A stretch of DNA of 64,000 bases from Streptomyces sp. PR69 (GTDB lineage: Bacteria; Actinomycetota; Actinomycetes; Streptomycetales; Streptomycetaceae). The position numbers and the translations under genes were made by a program. Numbering within the stretch: the stretch's first letter is position 1; each line of letters starts with the position of its first letter. The notes under the pieces are model-generated. The model had not been told where the DNA came from. It searched no databases and saw nothing but the letters and a program-made list of their open reading frames with translations. The stretch is from contig NZ_JAOWCB010000030.1 in NCBI RefSeq assembly GCF_026420845.1, positions 1-64,000 on the forward strand, in the 5' to 3' direction. Of the stretch, positions 8,312-16,848 are shown one piece after another.

Positions 8312-8872
8312 CTACGGCTCGGGGGTCACGCAGTACGCGGCGAACGCCCTCAGCAGTTCCTCCTCGCCGATCCTGCCGCCCCCGCCCGCCTCCCCGTCCC
8401 CCTCCAGCGCCCTCGCCGCCTCCGACGCGACCCCCGGCTCGACGCCGAGCACCCGCAGGACGCGCTCCACGGACGCCGGGGTGACGCCCTGCCCGCCCGG
8501 CGCGCCGGAACCGTCGGGGCCGTCGGGGCCGGCCGCCGCGGCGACGGCGATCACGGCGCGCAGAAAGGGCCGGGCGATCTCGGCGAGCCGCTCCGGGTTG
8601 TCCCGCAGCCGCTTCACCGCGCCGGTCACGAACTCCTGGCGGCTGACCCGCTGGTCCCCGTCCACATCGGCGATTCCGGCCATGCCCTGCCAGAACGCCT
8701 CAGCGCCGCTGTAGAGGGCCTGGCCCCGCTCCGAGCGTGCCGTGACGGAGAACTCGGCGAGCAGCGCCGCTGCGGCCCCGCTGAAGTCCTCACGGTCGAT
8801 ATAGCCGTTGCCGTCCTGATCGAAGGCGGCGAACCGAGACGCGATCTTGCGCTCGTACTCTGCGCTGTCCAT
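8312..8872 (-). CDS. EF-hand calcium-binding protein (calerythrin-like)
   Basis: Cytosolic protein of 186 residues. Two canonical 12-residue EF-hand loops are visible: residues 18-29 (DQDGNGYIDRED) and 69-80 (DVDGDQRVSRQE). A third and fourth hand expected from the family are degraded: the C-terminal part carries a Gly/Pro/Asp-rich linker (around 118-130) and GDGEAGGGGRIGEEE. The protein resembles actinobacterial calerythrins, calcium buffers or sensors. No operon partner; it is convergent with the synthetase gene. Confidence 0.88.
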   Translation of the reverse strand: MDSAEYERKIASRFAAFDQDGNGYIDREDFSGAAAALLAEFSVTARSERGQALYSGAEAFWQGMAGIADVDGDQRVSRQEFVTGAVKRLRDNPERLAEIARPFLRAVIAVAAAAGPDGPDGSGAPGGQGVTPASVERVLRVLGVEPGVASEAARALEGDGEAGGGGRIGEEELLRAFAAYCVTPEP

Positions 8873-8946
8873 GCGGGGAGAGTACGACTCCGAGAGGTGC
8901 CGCGTTCAAGTACCGCGCGGAATTCCCCCGTGAGCGCCACCGGCCC

Positions 8947-9318
8947 TCAGGCCGACAGGGGCTGGGCCTCCTCGTCGGCGGCGGCGCCGGCGTCCGCGTA
9001 CACCTCGAACAGCCGCCGCACGCCGAGGGCGGCGAGCACGCGGTTCACATGCGAGCCCTCTTCGGCTCCGCGCGCCGGGAGCACCAGCCGCAGCCGTCCG
9101 CGGCAGGAGCGCAGCAGCCGCCGTGCGGCGATCAGCACGCCCACGCCGCTGGAGTCGCAGAAGAACACCTCGGAGAGGTCGAGCACCACATCCCTGCGGC
9201 CCGAGGCGACGGCATCGTGAACATGCTGGCGGACGGCGGGCGAGGAGGCGATGTCCAGCTCCCCGCGGACGTGCAGCACGGTCCACCCGCCCTGCCGGGC
9301 CTCGTCCACTGTGAGCAT
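8947..9318 (-). CDS. STAS-domain anti-sigma factor antagonist
   Basis: SpoIIAA/RsbV-like protein of 123 residues. The STAS core is clear: VLHVRGELDIASSP, then VVLDLSEVFFCDSSGVGVLI, where the DSSG serine is the usual phosphorylation site of RsbW-type kinases. A short acidic tail follows. ATG at 9318 has GAGGAGAGG upstream; the longer frame is out of family. Divergent from the ECF sigma gene at 9558, and the orphan RsbW-like ATPase at 2255 is the nearest possible kinase; that pairing is speculative. Confidence 0.88.
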   Translation of the reverse strand: MLTVDEARQGGWTVLHVRGELDIASSPAVRQHVHDAVASGRRDVVLDLSEVFFCDSSGVGVLIAARRLLRSCRGRLRLVLPARGAEEGSHVNRVLAALGVRRLFEVYADAGAAADEEAQPLSA

Positions 9319-9557
9319 CGTGCCTGGACCTCTCCTCGTCCTGTACGGACGTAACCGACGCACCGACCGGAAGCCGCCCTTCCTTCGCGGCTGCCCAGCC
9401 GCTCTCCCATGAAACACGCTGTCCCCGCCGCGTCCCCCACGGGGGCGCACTTGCCGCAAAGGGGCGTGCGCCGCGAGCCGTGCGCATTACATTCGAAGTG
9501 GCGACAGGCACAGGGGAAACAGCCACAGGGGAACAGAGCGCAGAGCTTGGGGGCCGT

Positions 9558-10160
9558 ATGGCGAAGGACACACCGCCGCGCTGGGACCGCAGGATGCAGC
9601 AGCGGCTGGCGCGGGGCGAGGCCGCCGCGCTCGGCGAGCTCTACGACCGGTTCGCCTCGCTGGTGCACATGCTGGCCCACCGGGTGCTCGACGACGACGC
9701 GGCGGCGGACCAGGTGACCCGCGAGGTGTTCGGCTACATCTGGGAGAACCCGGACGCATACGACCCCAAGCAGGGCTCCATGCGCTCATGGGTGGCGAAG
9801 CTCACCAACGGCCAGGCGGTGCACCGGCTGCGGGAGACGGAGACGGCGGCGCTCGCCCGCGGCGAAGGCGAGGGCACGGCCGAGGAGCTGGAGCAGAAGG
9901 TGCGCAGGGCGGCGGTCGCGGCACGCGCCGACTACATCGTCACCTCGATGCCCAAGCCGCTGCGCGCCGCACTGGAGCTGGCCTATCGCCAGCGCGCGGA
10001 CTACCGGCGCGCCGCGCAGCTGCTCGGGGTGACAGAGGACGAGGCGCGGCGGCGGCTCCGGCTCGGCCTGCAGCTGCTGTCGACCGCGCACACCCGTGCC
10101 CTGGACGGTTCCCCGCCGCCCGGCTACGGCCCGATGCCCCGATATGGACACTCCCGGTGA
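9558..10160 (+). CDS. ECF-type sigma factor
   Basis: RNA polymerase sigma-70-family protein of 200 residues. Region 2 is seen in LGELYDRFASLVHMLAHRVL to REVFGYIWENPDAY, and region 4 in MPKPLRAALELAYRQ plus the helix-turn-helix RRAAQLLGVTEDEARRRL. The ATG at 9558 is preferred over GTG at 9480, because the extra 26 residues are low in family character and GGGGG precedes the ATG. The next gene starts within its stop codon (GTGA) and carries a zinc-finger anti-sigma domain, the standard sigma/anti-sigma pair. Confidence 0.87.
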   Translation: MAKDTPPRWDRRMQQRLARGEAAALGELYDRFASLVHMLAHRVLDDDAAADQVTREVFGYIWENPDAYDPKQGSMRSWVAKLTNGQAVHRLRETETAALARGEGEGTAEELEQKVRRAAVAARADYIVTSMPKPLRAALELAYRQRADYRRAAQLLGVTEDEARRRLRLGLQLLSTAHTRALDGSPPPGYGPMPRYGHSR

Positions 10161-11641
10161 CCGGGCCGCTCGACGGAGGCCGTGACGACCAGGGAGGCGG
10201 CGGAGGCCAGGGGGACGACGCCAGGGACGAGGTGCGCGGCGTGCCGCGGATTCCGTCTCCGCGGGCGGCGGGGGACGATCTCACACTGTCCGTACCGCCG
10301 TTCCCGCTGGTGCTGGGCGCGTACGAGGACGAGGAGGCCGAGGAGCCGGACGACCCCGGCGCCGAGGACTGCCCCGCGAACGTGACGGATGTTACGGACG
10401 CGGTGAACGAGCCCGGTGAATCCGACGCCCCCGGCGACGCTGACATGACGGACGACGCCGACGCCGGAGACGACGCTGACGACGCCGGCGACGCGGGCGC
10501 GGCAGCAGACGGGACGGCCGGAACCGGCGGGGCGGACACCCCCGGGCCCTCGCACAGCGTGCTGAAGTCGCTGCTCGGCGCATGGGCGCTGTCCGCGTGC
10601 TCCGCCGAGGAGACCGAGGCCGTCGAGCTCCACCTCGGCGACTGCGCGGCATGCGCGGACGAGGCGCTGCGGCTGCGTGACGCCGTGGGTCTGCTGCACA
10701 TGGAGCGCGATCTGGACCTCGATCCGCTGCTCCGCTTCCGGGTGCTGGAGAACTGCCTGGGCCGCAGGCCCGCCCGTATCCCGGTGCCCGCGTGGGCCGC
10801 TCCGTACGACGCCGAGACGGCCAGGCTCGACGCCCTGCTGCGGGACTTCGGCGACTCGGAGTGGGATGCCGAGGTGCAGCTCAGGTGGTTCGAAGGCGAC
10901 CGGCAGCTGACGCGGTCCACCAGCGTGGCCCAGGTCCTCGGCCATCTGCTGTCGGTCGACGGGCTGGTGGCGGGCATGCTCGGGCTGGGCGACCCGCTCG
11001 GCACGGCCGCTCCGTCGTCGCCCGAGGAGCGCACGGAGCAGTTCTGGAACACCGCCAGGCAGCCGCTGACCCGCGCCGTCCGTCAGCCCTGGCGCGGGCA
11101 GAGCCACACCCTGATCCGCACGGTGTCCTTCGCGGGCCGGGGCGTGTCGGAACTGTCCGTCTCCTACGGCGACTTCTCGCTGGCGCTCAAGGACTCCCTG
11201 CTGGACCGGGCGTTCGAGTGCTGGATCCACGCGGGCGATATCGCGGACGCGGTGGACTATCCGTACGAGCCGCCCAGCGGCGTCCATCTGAACCTGATGA
11301 TCGACCTTGCGGCGCGGCTGCTGCCGCATGCGCTGGCCGCGCGACGGCGTGCAGGACTCGCCAGTCCGCCGCACTATCTGATGACGCCGGGCGCTCCCGG
11401 CCGTTCACTGCATCTGGAGATCGAGGGCGCGGGCGGCGGCAACTGGCATATCGCTCTGGACTCGCCCGCGGCGAAGGGCTCCGCTGACCACTCCGTCGCG
11501 CAAGTGGCCCTTGAAGCGGCGGAATTCTGCCGGCTTGTGGCGGGCCATATCTCTCCGGAAGAGGCGGCAGCGGGTCAGGACGGGGACCGGGAGGCGATCC
11601 GCGAAGTGCTGGGCGCGACGGCGTCGCTCAGCCGGCTCTGA
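10157..11641 (+). CDS. Zinc-finger anti-sigma factor fused to a mycothiol/DinB-type domain
   Basis: 494 residues starting at GTG 10157, overlapping the sigma stop by 4 bases. The first 130 residues are acidic and low-complexity (repeated Asp/Ala/Gly). A ZAS-type zinc motif HLGDCAACADE (HxxxCxxC) follows near residue 156, preceded by the typical LGAWALSACS helix. The remaining 300 residues (from about PYDAETARLDALL) look like a mycothiol-dependent maleylpyruvate isomerase/DinB-like fold, including SGVHLNLMIDLAARLLPHAL. It presumably holds the upstream sigma factor inactive until a thiol or metal signal. Cytosolic; no membrane segment. Confidence 0.82.
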   Translation: MTGPLDGGRDDQGGGGGQGDDARDEVRGVPRIPSPRAAGDDLTLSVPPFPLVLGAYEDEEAEEPDDPGAEDCPANVTDVTDAVNEPGESDAPGDADMTDDADAGDDADDAGDAGAAADGTAGTGGADTPGPSHSVLKSLLGAWALSACSAEETEAVELHLGDCAACADEALRLRDAVGLLHMERDLDLDPLLRFRVLENCLGRRPARIPVPAWAAPYDAETARLDALLRDFGDSEWDAEVQLRWFEGDRQLTRSTSVAQVLGHLLSVDGLVAGMLGLGDPLGTAAPSSPEERTEQFWNTARQPLTRAVRQPWRGQSHTLIRTVSFAGRGVSELSVSYGDFSLALKDSLLDRAFECWIHAGDIADAVDYPYEPPSGVHLNLMIDLAARLLPHALAARRRAGLASPPHYLMTPGAPGRSLHLEIEGAGGGNWHIALDSPAAKGSADHSVAQVALEAAEFCRLVAGHISPEEAAAGQDGDREAIREVLGATASLSRL

Positions 11642-11665
11642 TCCCCCTGTCCGGGACCCGGAAGG

Positions 11666-12205
11666 TCAGGCGGGCGGCTGACGGCGGGTGGAGCGGGCGC
11701 GGTTGCCGCAGGAGACCGTGCACCAGGACTGGTCCCTGCGGCGGGCCAGGAAGTACATGCCGCAGCTCGGGGCGGGGCAGCGGCGCACCCGCGCGCCCAC
11801 GCCGCCCGCCGTCAGGGCCAGGGTTTCGCGGGCCAGGACCGCGGCGGGCCCGCCGCCGCACTCCCGCTGTTCCAGCGTGCCGTCCCCGGCGAGCCGGAAG
11901 ACCACGGGCGCGTCGGCGGCAAGGGCGTTGAGCCGCTCCCGTACGCCGTCCGGCAGTGCGGTCCGCGCGGCGGTCGCCTCCAGCGCGCCGCGCACCAGCG
12001 CCCGCAGCCGCTCCAGCTCCGCGAGGGGCAGGGCCGCCAGCGCGCGGTCGGCGGCGCGCTCGCGCCAGCGCCCGGCCAGCTCCCCGTCGGCGAAGAAGTC
12101 GACGTCCTCGCGCCCCGGCCCGGCGCCCACGACGACGGTGTTGGCCAGGTCCAGCACCGGCCCCTCGCCGATCCATGGCATTTCGCGCAGCTCACGCATG
12201 GTCAT
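11666..12205 (-). CDS. ABATE/CGNR zinc-finger domain protein
   Basis: 179-residue protein of the CGNR family of putative stress-response transcription regulators. N-terminal ABATE domain (LDLANTVVVGAGPGREDVDF) and a C-terminal treble-clef zinc motif CPAPSCGMYF...WCTVSCGNRARS with all four cysteines and the CGNR signature. Start uncertain: ATG at 12205 or 12199, neither with a strong ribosome site. Divergent from the 98-residue gene at 12295 over a region with a 24-base direct repeat. Confidence 0.8.
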   Translation of the reverse strand: MTMRELREMPWIGEGPVLDLANTVVVGAGPGREDVDFFADGELAGRWRERAADRALAALPLAELERLRALVRGALEATAARTALPDGVRERLNALAADAPVVFRLAGDGTLEQRECGGGPAAVLARETLALTAGGVGARVRRCPAPSCGMYFLARRRDQSWCTVSCGNRARSTRRQPPA

Positions 12206-12220
12206 GGCACCCAATCTACT

Positions 12221-12282
12221 GGATTCAGCACAGCAAACCCGTGATACGGTCGACTCACGGATTCAGAAGTCCAAACCCGTGA
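12221..12282. repeat. Two 24-base direct repeats in a divergent promoter
   Basis: GGATTCAG followed five to six bases later by CAAACCCGTGA occurs at 12221-12244 and again at 12259-12282. Between them CCGTGA and TCACGG form an inverted pair. The repeats lie between the CGNR gene and the 98-residue gene and are candidate binding sites, perhaps of the CGNR protein. Confidence 0.45.
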
Positions 12283-12294
12283 AAGGTGTCTGCC

Positions 12295-12591
12295 ATGAGC
12301 ACGACGATCGAGTACGTACGGTTTGACTCCGACGACCCCGAGGGCCTCGCCGCCCACCGCGAGGAGCTGGTCACACTGCTGAAGGAGCGGTACGGGGACG
12401 GCTTCCTCGGGGCCCATCTGGCCCGGTTCGACGACGGCAGCGTGCTGGACTTCATCCTCTGGGCGGACGCGGACGTCGCCGCCCGCGCCGCCGAGGAGAT
12501 GCCGTCCGACGAGCGGGCGCGGGGCTTCTTCAGCAGGGTGGGCGCGGTCCATGAAATGCGGCACGCCCAAGTGCTCCACTCCGCCGCCTAG
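12295..12591 (+). CDS. Small ABM-like protein of unknown function
   Basis: 98-residue acidic protein. The pattern MSTTIEYVRFDSDDPEGL...HREELVTLLKERYGDGFLGAHLARFDDGSVLDFILWAD resembles the dimeric alpha-beta barrel of antibiotic-biosynthesis monooxygenase or quinone-degrading proteins, but no catalytic residue can be assigned. ATG at 12295 with GAAAGGTG upstream. Divergent from the CGNR regulator, which makes it a likely target of that protein. Confidence 0.65.
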   Translation: MSTTIEYVRFDSDDPEGLAAHREELVTLLKERYGDGFLGAHLARFDDGSVLDFILWADADVAARAAEEMPSDERARGFFSRVGAVHEMRHAQVLHSAA

Positions 12592-12619
12592 CCGCTCCAG
12601 CCCATCCCCATCCGCGCCG

Positions 12620-12724
12620 CTGACCGGGTGCGGCGGCCATCTCGTCTTTGACTGGGCGGTGACCAATCGCCACGACGAGACGGCCGCCGTGATCGTCGAC
12701 TACGTGGTGCTGCCGCGGACCTGA
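12620..12724 (+). pseudogene. 3' remnant of an unidentified coding sequence
   Basis: Between the 98-residue gene and purU, 34 codons ending in TGA at 12722-12724 read LVFDWAVTNRHDETAAVIV then DYVVLPRT. Nearly every third base is G or C and the peptide looks like a real protein C terminus, but no start codon or ribosome site exists and the frame degenerates into a Ser/Pro-rich stretch upstream. I read it as the surviving end of a deleted gene. Parent family not recognised. Confidence 0.4.
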
Positions 12725-12734
12725 CCCGCGGGCG

Positions 12735-13586
12735 CTACGCGAACACCACCGTACGGCTGCCATTCAGCAGAATCCGGTGCTCGGCGTGCCACTTCACCGC
12801 GCGCGCCAGCGCCTGGCACTCCACATCGCGCCCGATCGCCACGAGCTGCTCGGGGGTGACGTCATGGCTGACGCGCTCCACCTCCTGCTCGATGATCGGC
12901 CCCTCGTCGAGGTCGGCCGTCACATAGTGCGCGGTGGCGCCGATCAGCTTCACCCCGCGCGCATGCGCCTGGTGGTACGGCTTCGCGCCCTTGAAGCTCG
13001 GCAGGAAGGAGTGGTGGATATTGATGATCCGCCCGCTGAGCTGCTTGCACAGATCGTCCGAGAGGACCTGCATATAGCGGGCGAGCACCACCAGTTCGAC
13101 GTTCTCCGCGCGCACCAGCTCCAGCAGCTCCGCTTCGGCCTGCGGCTTGGTGTCCTTGGTGACCGGGATGTGGTGGAAGGGGATGCCGTACGAGGAGACC
13201 AGCTCGGCGAAGTCCGTGTGGTTGGAGACCACGGCCGCGATCTCCACGGGCAGCGCGCCCGTCCGGGAGCGGAAGAGCAGATCGTTGAGGCAGTGACCGA
13301 ACTTGCTGACCATGAGGATGATCCGCATCCGCTCCTCGGCGAGATGGATCTCCCAGTCCATCTGGAAGGAGTCCCCCACGGCGGCGAAGCTGGCCCGCAG
13401 CTTGTCCACGGACACCGGGGCCTCGGCCGAGAAATGGACCCTCATGAAGAACAGACCCGTGTCCCGGTCTCCGAACTGCTGGCTGTCCTCGATATTGCAG
13501 CCGGTGATGAAGAGGTAGCTGGAGACGGCGTGCACGATGCCCTGTTTGTCCGGGCATGAGAGCGTCAGGACGTACTGGTCGGTCAT
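12735..13586 (-). CDS. purU: Formyltetrahydrofolate deformylase
   Basis: PurU, 283 residues, hydrolyses 10-formyl-tetrahydrofolate to formate and tetrahydrofolate, balancing the one-carbon pool. An N-terminal ACT domain (LTLSCPDKQGIVHAVSSYL) precedes the formyltransferase domain with the catalytic segment INIHHSFLPSFKGAKPYHQA (Asn, His) and DLDEGPIIEQ (Asp). Start is the ATG at 13586; six codons further upstream are open but out of family. Full length for the family. Stands alone downstream of a tandem hairpin array. Confidence 0.97.
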   Translation of the reverse strand: MTDQYVLTLSCPDKQGIVHAVSSYLFITGCNIEDSQQFGDRDTGLFFMRVHFSAEAPVSVDKLRASFAAVGDSFQMDWEIHLAEERMRIILMVSKFGHCLNDLLFRSRTGALPVEIAAVVSNHTDFAELVSSYGIPFHHIPVTKDTKPQAEAELLELVRAENVELVVLARYMQVLSDDLCKQLSGRIINIHHSFLPSFKGAKPYHQAHARGVKLIGATAHYVTADLDEGPIIEQEVERVSHDVTPEQLVAIGRDVECQALARAVKWHAEHRILLNGSRTVVFA

Positions 13587-13646
13587 TCTTGTAGCCTGCC
13601 ACATCCGCGGGCCCCGGCCGTAGCCCGTCCGGCAGCCGGACCGCGC

Positions 13647-13703
13647 CTCCCCGTGTGCGGGCGGCCTCCCCGTGTGCGGGCGGCCAGCCCGTATGCGGGC
13701 GAT
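13647..13703. terminator. Three 19-bp tandem units, each a small hairpin
   Basis: The unit CTCCCCGTGTGCGGGCGGC occurs at 13647-13665, exactly again at 13666-13684, and with changes at 13685-13703. Each contains CCCG-4-CGGG and can fold. The array abuts the stop of the minus-strand gene at 13703 and precedes purU, so it may terminate the former transcript. Confidence 0.5.
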
Positions 13704-14200
13704 CAGGCGGAGCGGGTGAGTATCCGCAGGACCTCAAGCGAGCGCGGCGGCGCGTCCGGGTCCTCGCCGTCGTTGACGGCCAGCCGTACATGGGCGTCGC
13801 GGGCCGCCCGTACCGCCTCCGGCCAGCCATGGTGCTCCAGATAGTCCGAGACCGGGGCGTCCGCGCCGACCTGGTGCATGATCCGCAGCACCCGCAGCAC
13901 CGCGACATCGACGAGCGCCGCCTCCGCGGAGTCCCTGAATATCGTCCCGACGTACTTCTCCGCGGACCAGTTGTCCAGCCAGGTGTCCTCGACCAGCCGG
14001 TAGACGGCGTCGGTCACATCCCCGTACTCCTCGCGGCCGGCCAGCCAGCACTCCTGATGGAAGACGGGGTCGGAAAGCATATGCAGCGCCGAGCGCACAT
14101 TGCAGCGCCAGCGCCACCACGGCATGTCATTGAGCGGCATGCCGCCCATGGTGGAGGAGCGACGGCCGCGGCGGGAAGGGTTGACAGAACCTGACTGCAC
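13703..14200 (-). CDS. Conserved Streptomyces protein of unknown function
   Basis: 165-residue soluble protein with WWRWRCNVRSALHMLSDPVF, WLDNWSAEKYVGTIFRDS and a C terminal SLEVLRILTRSA; these stretches are familiar from actinobacterial hypothetical proteins next to purU, but no function is known to me. Rich in Trp and acidic residues. Start taken as GTG 14200; ATG at 14149 or 14140 is also possible, and 14140 (MPLNDMPWW) may be the conserved one. Confidence 0.7.
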   Translation of the reverse strand: MQSGSVNPSRRGRRSSTMGGMPLNDMPWWRWRCNVRSALHMLSDPVFHQECWLAGREEYGDVTDAVYRLVEDTWLDNWSAEKYVGTIFRDSAEAALVDVAVLRVLRIMHQVGADAPVSDYLEHHGWPEAVRAARDAHVRLAVNDGEDPDAPPRSLEVLRILTRSA

Positions 14201-14316
14201 ATGCCCGATCGTACGTTCCCCCGCCGGGCGGCCCTGCGTCCCCCCGCAATTCACCTTCCGGTCACCCTTCGTTGTGGAGCGCTCACTCCGGCGTTCCCCA
14301 TGAGAAGGAAATGTGC

Positions 14317-15636
14317 ATGACCATGACCGGTTGGCGTCACTCTTCTTCCTTCTCCCACCACACCTCAGCCCGCATCCGCACAGCGGCAGCCCTGACGGCC
14401 GGCGTATCGCTCATCGCCGGCTGCGGCGTACTCCCCGGCGGCTCGGGGGGCTCCAGGGAGCCCGTCAAAGTGATGACCTTCGCACCGGATAAGACCAGAT
14501 CGACGAATCTGCCCGGAATGCCGGCGATGGCGCAGGCGTACGCCCGCTGGGTCGCGGCGAAGGGCGGCATCGACGGACATGAGCTGCAGGTCATCACCTG
14601 CAACGAGCAGAACACCCCCGCCGGTGCGGCCGCCTGTGCGCGCCGCGCGGTCAAGGAAGAGGTGGTCGCCGTCGTCGGCTCGTACAGCCAGCACGGCGAT
14701 GCGTTCATGGCCCCGCTGGAGGCGGCCGGCATCCCCTTCATCGGCGGCTACGGGATATCCGAGGAGGAGTTCACCAGCTATCTCTCCTACCCCGTCAACG
14801 GCGGCCAGGCCGCGCTGATGGCGGGCAACGGGCGACAGCTCGCCGGGGCCTGCGACAAGGTCGCGCTCGTCCGGCCCAACTCGCTCGCGGGCGACGAACT
14901 GCCCGTGCTGCTCAACGCCGCCCTCGAAGAGAGCGGCCGCGGCGAGGCCGCGGACATCCTCGCGCCCGACGACGCCACCGAATATGCGGAGCATGCGGAG
15001 AAGGCGCGCAAGGCGGCCGCCGAGGCGACGTTCGCGGAGCTGAAGAAGGACGAGAAGCCCGGGTGCGTGGCGGCGGCGCTCGGCGACCGCACCGAGACCT
15101 TCCTGGACTCCTTCCGGCGGCTCTCCGACGACGGGCGGCAGGTCAGGATCTCCTCCGTCATGGGCAGCGTCAATCAGCTCCTGATCAACAGCACCGGCGG
15201 GCGGAAGGGCCCCTTCGAGGGGGCGTATGTCACCGGCTGGTACCCGGAAGGCAACGACGCGCGCTGGCAGCCCATGCGGGACGTGATCAACGAATACGCC
15301 TTCGGCGACAACCGGATCGACCCGGCCGACGCGGGCGTCCAGACCACATGGATCGCCTACACCGTGCTGCGCAAGGCGATCGAATTCCTCAACCGCGACG
15401 AGATCACCGCGTCGGACCTCTCCCGCGCCCTCGACGACGGCGTCCGGGTCACGACGGGCGGGCTCACGCCGCCGCTGCGCTGGGAGTACGAGGACATGCT
15501 CGGCGCGCCGGGCTATCCGCGGATCGTCAACACGAGCGTGAGCTTCCAGGTGGTGCGCGACGGCCGGCTGACGGCCCAGCAGGACGACTTCGCGGACGTC
15601 GCCGACACATTGCTCAACGCGGCCTCCTCGGCGTAG
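14317..15636 (+). CDS. Branched-chain amino acid-type ABC substrate-binding lipoprotein
   Basis: 439-residue extracellular lipoprotein of the periplasmic-binding fold type I (LivK-like). Signal peptide with Arg-rich start and lipobox LIAGC, lipidated at Cys36. The mature part has TNLPGMPAMAQAYARWVAAKGGIDG, VVAVVGSYSQHGDAF and IPFIGGYG, typical of receptor-family ligand-binding proteins. ATG at 14317 has GAAGGA seven bases upstream; two in-frame ATGs nearby. No permease or ATPase genes adjoin it, so it is an orphan binding protein, perhaps a sensor. Confidence 0.85.
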   Translation: MTMTGWRHSSSFSHHTSARIRTAAALTAGVSLIAGCGVLPGGSGGSREPVKVMTFAPDKTRSTNLPGMPAMAQAYARWVAAKGGIDGHELQVITCNEQNTPAGAAACARRAVKEEVVAVVGSYSQHGDAFMAPLEAAGIPFIGGYGISEEEFTSYLSYPVNGGQAALMAGNGRQLAGACDKVALVRPNSLAGDELPVLLNAALEESGRGEAADILAPDDATEYAEHAEKARKAAAEATFAELKKDEKPGCVAAALGDRTETFLDSFRRLSDDGRQVRISSVMGSVNQLLINSTGGRKGPFEGAYVTGWYPEGNDARWQPMRDVINEYAFGDNRIDPADAGVQTTWIAYTVLRKAIEFLNRDEITASDLSRALDDGVRVTTGGLTPPLRWEYEDMLGAPGYPRIVNTSVSFQVVRDGRLTAQQDDFADVADTLLNAASSA

Positions 15637-15908
15637 CCCGCTCCCTGCTGGGGCTCCGCCCCGGCCCTTGCGGGCGGGATCGAATTCACCGGCCGAACCG
15701 GAGGACGCCCAGCGCGCACCGGAGTTGTGCGCGCCAGGCCCCCCGGCACCTCAGCTGGTGACGCGGAGTTCGACCAGGACCGAGGGCGGTCCGGACGGGA
15801 AGGTTCCTTCACCCACGGACTTCGTCGAGTTCTTGGCCGCCAGCCGCCGGGCCGAAACCCGAACGGTGGCTTCGGTCGTGCCTTGTGGGCCGTTCAGCTA
15901 CGAGGGAT
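15637..15908. other. Intergenic region with a probable gene remnant
   Basis: Holds a G+C-rich hairpin-prone stretch after the lipoprotein gene (around 15645-15680) and a coding-like remnant on the minus strand (15751-15896, listed separately). No complete gene. Confidence 0.4.
15751..15896 (-). pseudogene. Possible C-terminal remnant of a secreted or beta-rich protein
   Basis: A minus-strand frame of about 47 codons between an in-frame TAG and TGA has no start codon but mostly G/C third positions. It reads GPQGTTEATVRVSARRLAAK, then NSTKSVGEGTFPSGPPSVLV and ELRVTS, which looks like a terminal beta-strand repeat domain. It lies directly behind the aldo/keto reductase gene and may be what is left of a gene replaced by that unit. 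Confidence 0.3.
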
Positions 15909-16781
15909 TCAGCGGCCGATGTCGTCCAGCTCGGTCAAGTCCTCATGAGAGAGGGAGAGTCCCGCGCCGGCGATGTTCTCGCGCAGGTGCGCTGTCGATG
16001 ACGTGCCGGGGATGAGCAGGATGTTCGGTGATCGCTGAAGCAGCCAGGCCAGCGCGACGGACATCTGCGTCGCCTGCAAGCGAGCGGCGACCGCCGAGAG
16101 CGCCGAGGACTGAAGCGGGGTAAAGCCCCCGAGGGGGAAGAAGGGCACGTACGCGACGCCGTCGGCGGCGAGCCGGTCGATGAGCTTGTCGTCGTGGCGG
16201 TGGGCGAGGTTGTACATGTTCTGCACGCACACGATCGGCGCGATGCTCTGCGCCTCGGTGACCTGCTCCTCGGTCGCGTTGCTGACCCCGAGGTGGCGGA
16301 TCAGGCCCTGCTGCTGGAGTTCCACGAGCGTCTCGAACGCCTCGGCGAGCGAGCCGGGCTGGGGACCTTCGGCGTTGCCGAGCCGGAGGTTGACCAGGTC
16401 GAGTACGTCGAGCCGGAGGGACGTGAGGTTGTCGTGGACCTGGCGGCGCAGATCTTCGGGTCGCCGGGCCGTGGGCCAGCCACCCTGTTCGTCGCGGGTC
16501 GCGCCCACCTTGGTCACGATGTGCAGCGACTCGGGATAGGGGTGCAGCGCCTCGCGGATCAATTCGTTGGTGACGCGCGGCCCGTAGGCGTCGCTGGTGT
16601 CGATGTGGGTGATACCGAGGCCGACCGCTTCACGCAGAACGCCCAGGGCGCCCTCGCGATCGGTGGGCGGCCCCATGACCCACGGGCCGGCCAGTTGCAT
16701 GGCGCCGTAGCCGAACCGGGTGACGGTCAGATCACCCAGAGTCCAGGTGCCGCCGGGAAGAGAGAGGGAAGGTGTGCTCAT
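15909..16781 (-). CDS. Aldo/keto reductase
   Basis: NADPH-dependent oxidoreductase of 290 residues. Catalytic Asp61, Tyr66 (DTSDAYG) and Lys91 (VTKVG) are present, but the usual histidine site reads DLVNLRLGN, with Asn in place of His, as in a subset of this family. Cofactor segment IPGTSSTAHLRENI is intact. Start ATG 16781 with GAAAGG upstream. Divergent from an HxlR regulator with two inverted repeats between them, suggesting the reductase is induced by electrophiles or other substrates sensed by that regulator. Confidence 0.9.
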   Translation of the reverse strand: MSTPSLSLPGGTWTLGDLTVTRFGYGAMQLAGPWVMGPPTDREGALGVLREAVGLGITHIDTSDAYGPRVTNELIREALHPYPESLHIVTKVGATRDEQGGWPTARRPEDLRRQVHDNLTSLRLDVLDLVNLRLGNAEGPQPGSLAEAFETLVELQQQGLIRHLGVSNATEEQVTEAQSIAPIVCVQNMYNLAHRHDDKLIDRLAADGVAYVPFFPLGGFTPLQSSALSAVAARLQATQMSVALAWLLQRSPNILLIPGTSSTAHLRENIAGAGLSLSHEDLTELDDIGR

Positions 16782-16848
16782 CTTGTTGCCTTTCGCCGTG
16801 CACTTGGGGGTGGCGCCTGCTGCCTCCCTGCATCAGCATTGGAGAGAA

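Noticed and set aside
9788..10156. N-terminal extension of the anti-sigma gene
   Set aside because: Overlaps the sigma gene in another frame; GTG at 10157 with a GTGA overlap is the natural start.
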